64,000 nt of DNA from Oleiagrimonas sp. C23AA. Lineage in GTDB: Bacteria > Pseudomonadota > Gammaproteobacteria > Xanthomonadales > Rhodanobacteraceae. Shown one piece after another: positions 61,302 through 64,000 of this stretch; the stretch's first letter is position 1; each line of letters opens with the position of its first letter. The translations under genes and the position numbers were made by a program. The stretch is from positions 233,372 to 297,371 of the forward strand of contig NZ_JAARLY010000006.1 of NCBI RefSeq assembly GCF_011759385.1, in the 5' to 3' direction. The notes under the pieces were generated by a model. That model did not search any database. It saw nothing but the letters and a program-made list of their open reading frames with translations, and was not told the origin of the DNA.

Positions 61302-62669
61302 TTAGTAGGCGAAGGCTTTGAACACCGGGTCCACCGAGCCGTTCCATTCGCCGTGGAACAGTTCCAGCTTGCGTTCGGCCGGCGTCTGGTTGGCCTGGGC
61401 GAACTCGATCAGCGGCTCCAGGTAGATCGTTTCATCGGCGCCATTGGCATTGAGCTGGGCCCGGCGCTTCAGGCCGTGGCCGGCAATCTTCAGCGTTTCC
61501 AGTGCCAGGTCGCACACGGTGCCGTTACGGAACGGCAGTTTCAGCGCGTGCTTGGGCACGCCATCGCGCAGGGCGTTGCGTTCGGCCATGGAGAAATCCT
61601 TGACCAGATCCCAGGCCGCATCCAGCGCGTCGTCGTCGTACAGCAGGCCAACCCACAGCGCCGGCAGCGCGCACAGTCGGTTCCACGGCCCGCCATCGGC
61701 GCCGCGCATTTCCAGGAACTGCTTCAGGCGCACTTCCGGGAACACGGTGGTCATGTGGTCGGCCCAGTCGCGCAGCGTCGGCACCACGCCGGGCAGCTCG
61801 TCCAGCGTGCCGTCCATGAAGCGACGGAAACTGCGACCGGAAAGGTCGATCAGCTGGCCGTTCTGGATCGAGAAATACATCGGCACGTCGAGCATGTAGT
61901 CGACCCAGCGCTCGTAGCCGAAGCCATCCTCGAACACGAAGTCGAGCATGCCGGTGCGGTCCGGATCGGTATCGGTCCACACGTGCGAGCGGTAGGAGAG
62001 GTAGCCATTGGGCTGGCCGTCGGTAAACGGCGAGTCGGCAAACAGCGCCGTGGCGATGGGTTGCAGGGCCAAGCCGACACGGAATTTCTTCACCATGTCC
62101 GCCTCGGAGGAGAAATCCAGATTCACCTGCACCGTGCAGGTGCGCGTCATCATGTCCAGGCCCAGGTCGCCGCGGGTGGGCATGTAGCGGCGCATGATGC
62201 CGTAGCGGCCCTTGGGCATCCACGGCATCTGCTCGCGCTTCCACTTGGGCTGAAAACCCATGCCCAGGAAGCCCAGACCCAGCGGATCGGCCACCGAGCG
62301 CACCTCGTCCAGGTGCCGGGTCACCTCGCAGCAGGTCTGGTGGATGGTTTCCAGCGGCGCGCCGGAAAGCTCCAGCTGGCCGGCGGGCTCCAGCGTCACC
62401 GAGGCGCCGTTGCGCGACAGTGCCACCGGCTTGCCGTCCTCGGCGGCCACCTGCCAGCCATGGCGCTCGGCCAGACCTTCCAGCAGCGCGCGGATGCCGC
62501 GCTCGCCTTCGTACGGCGGCGGCGTCAGGTCATCCAGATAGAAGCCGAATTTTTCGTGCTCGGTGCCGATGCGCCAGGCCTCGCGCGGTTTCTCACCGGC
62601 AGCGATGGACTCGACCAACTGGTCGCGATGGGTAATCGACGTGGTTTTCGCGGCGCTGGGAATCGACAC
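61302..62669 (-). CDS. gshA: Glutamate-cysteine ligase (plant/proteobacterial GCS2 type)
   Basis: A 455-residue enzyme of the plant-type class, the first step of glutathione synthesis. Motifs are RIGTEHEKFGFYL, LEPAGQLELSGAPLETIHQT, MTRTCTVQVNLDFSSEADM, SRSHVWTDTDPDRTG-like SYRSHVWTDTD, and MRGADGGPWNRLCALPALWVGLLYD. The GTG start at 62669 gives the family N-terminus and has AAGGA upstream; the long upstream frame is not conserved-looking. It lies 91 bases downstream of the LOG gene on the same strand. Confidence 0.95.
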   Translation of the reverse strand: MSIPSAAKTTSITHRDQLVESIAAGEKPREAWRIGTEHEKFGFYLDDLTPPPYEGERGIRALLEGLAERHGWQVAAEDGKPVALSRNGASVTLEPAGQLELSGAPLETIHQTCCEVTRHLDEVRSVADPLGLGFLGMGFQPKWKREQMPWMPKGRYGIMRRYMPTRGDLGLDMMTRTCTVQVNLDFSSEADMVKKFRVGLALQPIATALFADSPFTDGQPNGYLSYRSHVWTDTDPDRTGMLDFVFEDGFGYERWVDYMLDVPMYFSIQNGQLIDLSGRSFRRFMDGTLDELPGVVPTLRDWADHMTTVFPEVRLKQFLEMRGADGGPWNRLCALPALWVGLLYDDDALDAAWDLVKDFSMAERNALRDGVPKHALKLPFRNGTVCDLALETLKIAGHGLKRRAQLNANGADETIYLEPLIEFAQANQTPAERKLELFHGEWNGSVDPVFKAFAY

Positions 62670-62760
62670 CGGGAGATCCTTGAAGAGGCAATCGGGCGAA
62701 GATGGGGACGTGCTCGGGCAAATGGAAGGGGCGGCGCGCGCCCGCATCCATGCCGATGGC

Positions 62761-63351
62761 TCATGAGCGCGGTGCGTTGACCGCGGCCAGGCGGCGCGCG
62801 TCCTCGCCCCAGCTGGGCGCGTCGGCAATGGCGTCCAGCACCTGCTCGGGCTCATCGACCAGCTGCCACATGGCCGCATGTTCGGGGTTCATGAAGCGCT
62901 CGGCGATGATGTGCTCCATGAAACGCACCAGCGGCGTGTAGAAGTTGCGCGTGTTGAGCAGGATCATCGGCTTGAAGTACAGCGCCAGGCGCTTCAGCGT
63001 CATCGCCTCGAACAACTCCTCCAGCGTGCCGCAGCCGCCGGGCAGGGCAATCACCGCATCCGAATCGGTCAGCAGGCGATGCTTGCGCTCGCGCATGTCC
63101 TCGACCAGCTGCAATTCGGTCAGGCCGGGGTGGCCCCACTCCAGGTCGGCCATGAAGCGCGGCAGGATGCCGATCACCTCGCCGCCGGCCGACAGCGCAC
63201 CATCGGCCACCGCGCCCATCGAGCCGCGCGAGCCGCCGCCGTAGACCAGGGTATGGCCGGCTTCGGCAATCAGTGCTCCCAGGCGATGGGCCGCTTCACG
63301 GTAGCGGGCATCGGCATGGTCGGAGGAGGCGCAGTAGACGCAAATGCGCAT
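62761..63351 (-). CDS. LOG-family Rossmann protein (nucleotide 5'-monophosphate phosphoribohydrolase)
   Basis: A 196-residue TIGR00730 protein. It begins ICVYCASSDHADARYREAA and has GGGSRGSMGAVADGAL (normally GGGxxGLMG). The phosphoribosyl site is MRERKHRL, and the catalytic PGGCGTLEE at 104-112 is complete. LOG proteins release the base from cytokinin riboside monophosphates or AMP; the bacterial role is often nucleotide salvage. It lies upstream of gshA, probably co-transcribed. Confidence 0.92.
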   Translation of the reverse strand: MRICVYCASSDHADARYREAAHRLGALIAEAGHTLVYGGGSRGSMGAVADGALSAGGEVIGILPRFMADLEWGHPGLTELQLVEDMRERKHRLLTDSDAVIALPGGCGTLEELFEAMTLKRLALYFKPMILLNTRNFYTPLVRFMEHIIAERFMNPEHAAMWQLVDEPEQVLDAIADAPSWGEDARRLAAVNAPRS

Positions 63352-63923
63352 GGGCGTGATATCCGTCGGCAGGGTGTCTGCCGGTCATTATCGCGCCTAT
63401 GCCGACAGATGCACGCCGTGCGCGCGAGCGGCGACGGATTTAGTGCGCCGGACAACGCAGCCGGCGTACCAGCGCCGGATCAACGCCCTGTTTTTGCGCG
63501 ATGCTGGACACCGTGGGAATCGGTCGGCGTCCCAAGGTGCGCGCTCTTGCCGGCATAAACTGATCGTCGTGGCAGCTGTCGGCGCCGTGTCTGAGCACAG
63601 GTATGTCTTGTCGCTTTACGTCGCGTCACCACGCTCGCGAGACCGAGGGAGTTGCAGCGTAGAGATGTCGTCGTCGCCACTGCTCGATCACGGCTTAGCG
63701 TGCGAGCTGACACAGGTGCTGAGTTTGGGCGTGCGTACAGGCGCGCTTTTGCGCAGGTGCCACCGTTTGCGTAATCGATGAGGCGGCTGACACCCAGGCC
63801 AGGGGCGAGAAAAAAATCACCAGCGCCATATTCCATCCTTGTCGCATGCTGACCGCCGTATCCGTTTGGCTGTGTTCCCAAGTATGCCTTGGTGATGATC
63901 AGACATAAAAAAAGCCGGCACAA
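63352..63923. other. Gene-poor region between the LOG gene and the IS3 element
   Basis: About 570 bases with no frame I can recognise. Open frames on both strands (e.g. 63480-63923 on the bottom strand) have mixed composition and no domain. Base composition drops toward the right end. It may be non-coding DNA or a decayed gene interrupted before the IS inserted. Confidence 0.6.
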
Positions 63924-63930
63924 TGAACTG

Positions 63931-63968
63931 ACCCCCAGAAGTTGGACATCGATCCAACCTCTGGGGGT
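63931..63968 (+). terminator. Hairpin in the IS leader followed by a T-run
   Basis: ACCCCCAGAAGTTGGA (63931-63946) pairs with TCCAACCTCTGGGGGT (63953-63968) with one mismatch and a six-base loop. TTTTTC and the OrfA ATG follow directly. It overlaps the terminal repeat and could terminate transcription entering from the host DNA, which would silence the transposase. Confidence 0.65.
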
Positions 63969-63973
63969 TTTTC

Positions 63974-64000
63974 ATGTCCAAATACGACACCAAGTTCAAG
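63974..64000 (+). CDS. IS3-family transposase OrfA, N-terminus (partial)
   Basis: Nine codons, MSKYDTKFK, run off the window edge. The start MSKY-T-FK is typical of the helix-turn-helix OrfA of IS150-type IS3 elements. The T-run and hairpin directly before the ATG leave no normal ribosome-binding site. Confidence 0.65.

Larger units (their letters stand above)
63924..64000 (+). mobile_element. Left end of an IS3-family insertion sequence (truncated by the window)
   Basis: TGAACTGACCCCCAGAAG starting at 63924 resembles terminal inverted repeats of IS150-group IS3 elements (TGAACTGxCCCC...). A short leader follows, then an OrfA start. The right end lies outside the window, so completeness and target duplication cannot be judged. 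Confidence 0.75.

Noticed and set aside
63480..63923. Bottom-strand open frame of 147 codons before the IS
   Set aside because: Mixed composition, no domain, and its start lies inside the IS flank; not convincing as a gene.
1..64000. CRISPR arrays, defence islands, prophage, rRNA and tRNA genes
   Set aside because: I looked for regularly spaced direct repeats, restriction, toxin-antitoxin or phage structural genes and for RNA gene cores and saw none; a covariance-model tRNA scan was not possible here.

Overview
The window is 64 kb of high-GC chromosomal DNA from a gammaproteobacterium of the order Xanthomonadales, probably Rhodanobacteraceae (Rhodanobacter/Dyella type). That placement is an inference from a TonB-dependent receptor of the Xanthomonas-Caulobacter class, the gene content and order of the cytochrome oxidase cluster, and the engB / cytochrome c4 / dsbA-dsbA neighbourhood. 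Most of the window is ordinary core genome. I see no rRNA, tRNA, CRISPR array, prophage or defence island. The only mobile DNA is the left end of an IS3-family element cut by the right edge.

Layout. 1-4.6 kb: the tail of a KefC-type K+/H+ antiporter, an orphan phage-type DUF3693 helix-turn-helix protein, a very large membrane-anchored ankyrin protein, and YcgL. 4.9-9.6 kb: a FadL-type outer-membrane channel convergent with the bifunctional proline catabolic enzyme PutA, with a bidirectional terminator between them. 9.8-18 kb: the aa3 cytochrome c oxidase locus. It holds DUF2244, coxB, coxA, a 44-aa membrane peptide and coxC, then DUF2909, SURF1, a CxxxC membrane protein, heme A synthase and heme O synthase. 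No ctaG/cox11 is present at the usual place. 18-25.9 kb: a two-component system followed by a heavy-metal RND tripartite exporter with a DUF3240 protein. 25.9-30.5 kb: four inner-membrane transport-type genes (SBF-like, MFS, CPA1 Na+/H+ antiporter, DedA).

30.6-33.6 kb is the macromolecular synthesis operon, read leftward: rpsU, yqeY, a DUF1328 peptide, dnaG. It diverges from tsaD, folB and folK. Next come a pteridine-reductase-like SDR whose catalytic Tyr is His, an MscM-type channel, a DUF6159 membrane protein, EcsC and MidA. The leftward operon slt - quinone oxidoreductase - SDR - cca covers 40.5-45.9 kb.

46-52.7 kb is the most accessory-looking part. A TonB-dependent receptor has a long AT-rich leader carrying a perfect CRP/Clp box and a LacI-type operator palindrome. 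It is followed by a secreted GH30 glycosidase and a membrane-bound GH17 protein. Together they look like a small carbohydrate (probably beta-glucan) uptake and processing locus under catabolite control. 52.5-56.2 kb is a leftward operon for cytochrome c4, two DsbA-like proteins, an EEP-family phosphohydrolase and a small membrane protein. The right end holds engB, a free-methionine-R-sulfoxide reductase, bioD, a small hypothetical gene, an M3 peptidase lipoprotein, gshA and a LOG-family gene. About 570 bp without a recognisable gene then lead to the IS3 end.

Functional links. The cox genes, SURF1, ctaA and ctaB build one terminal oxidase, and the periplasmic c4/Dsb operon would supply electrons and thiol chemistry. 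folB, folK and the SDR form a folate/pterin cluster. The regulator/kinase pair probably drives the metal exporter beside it.
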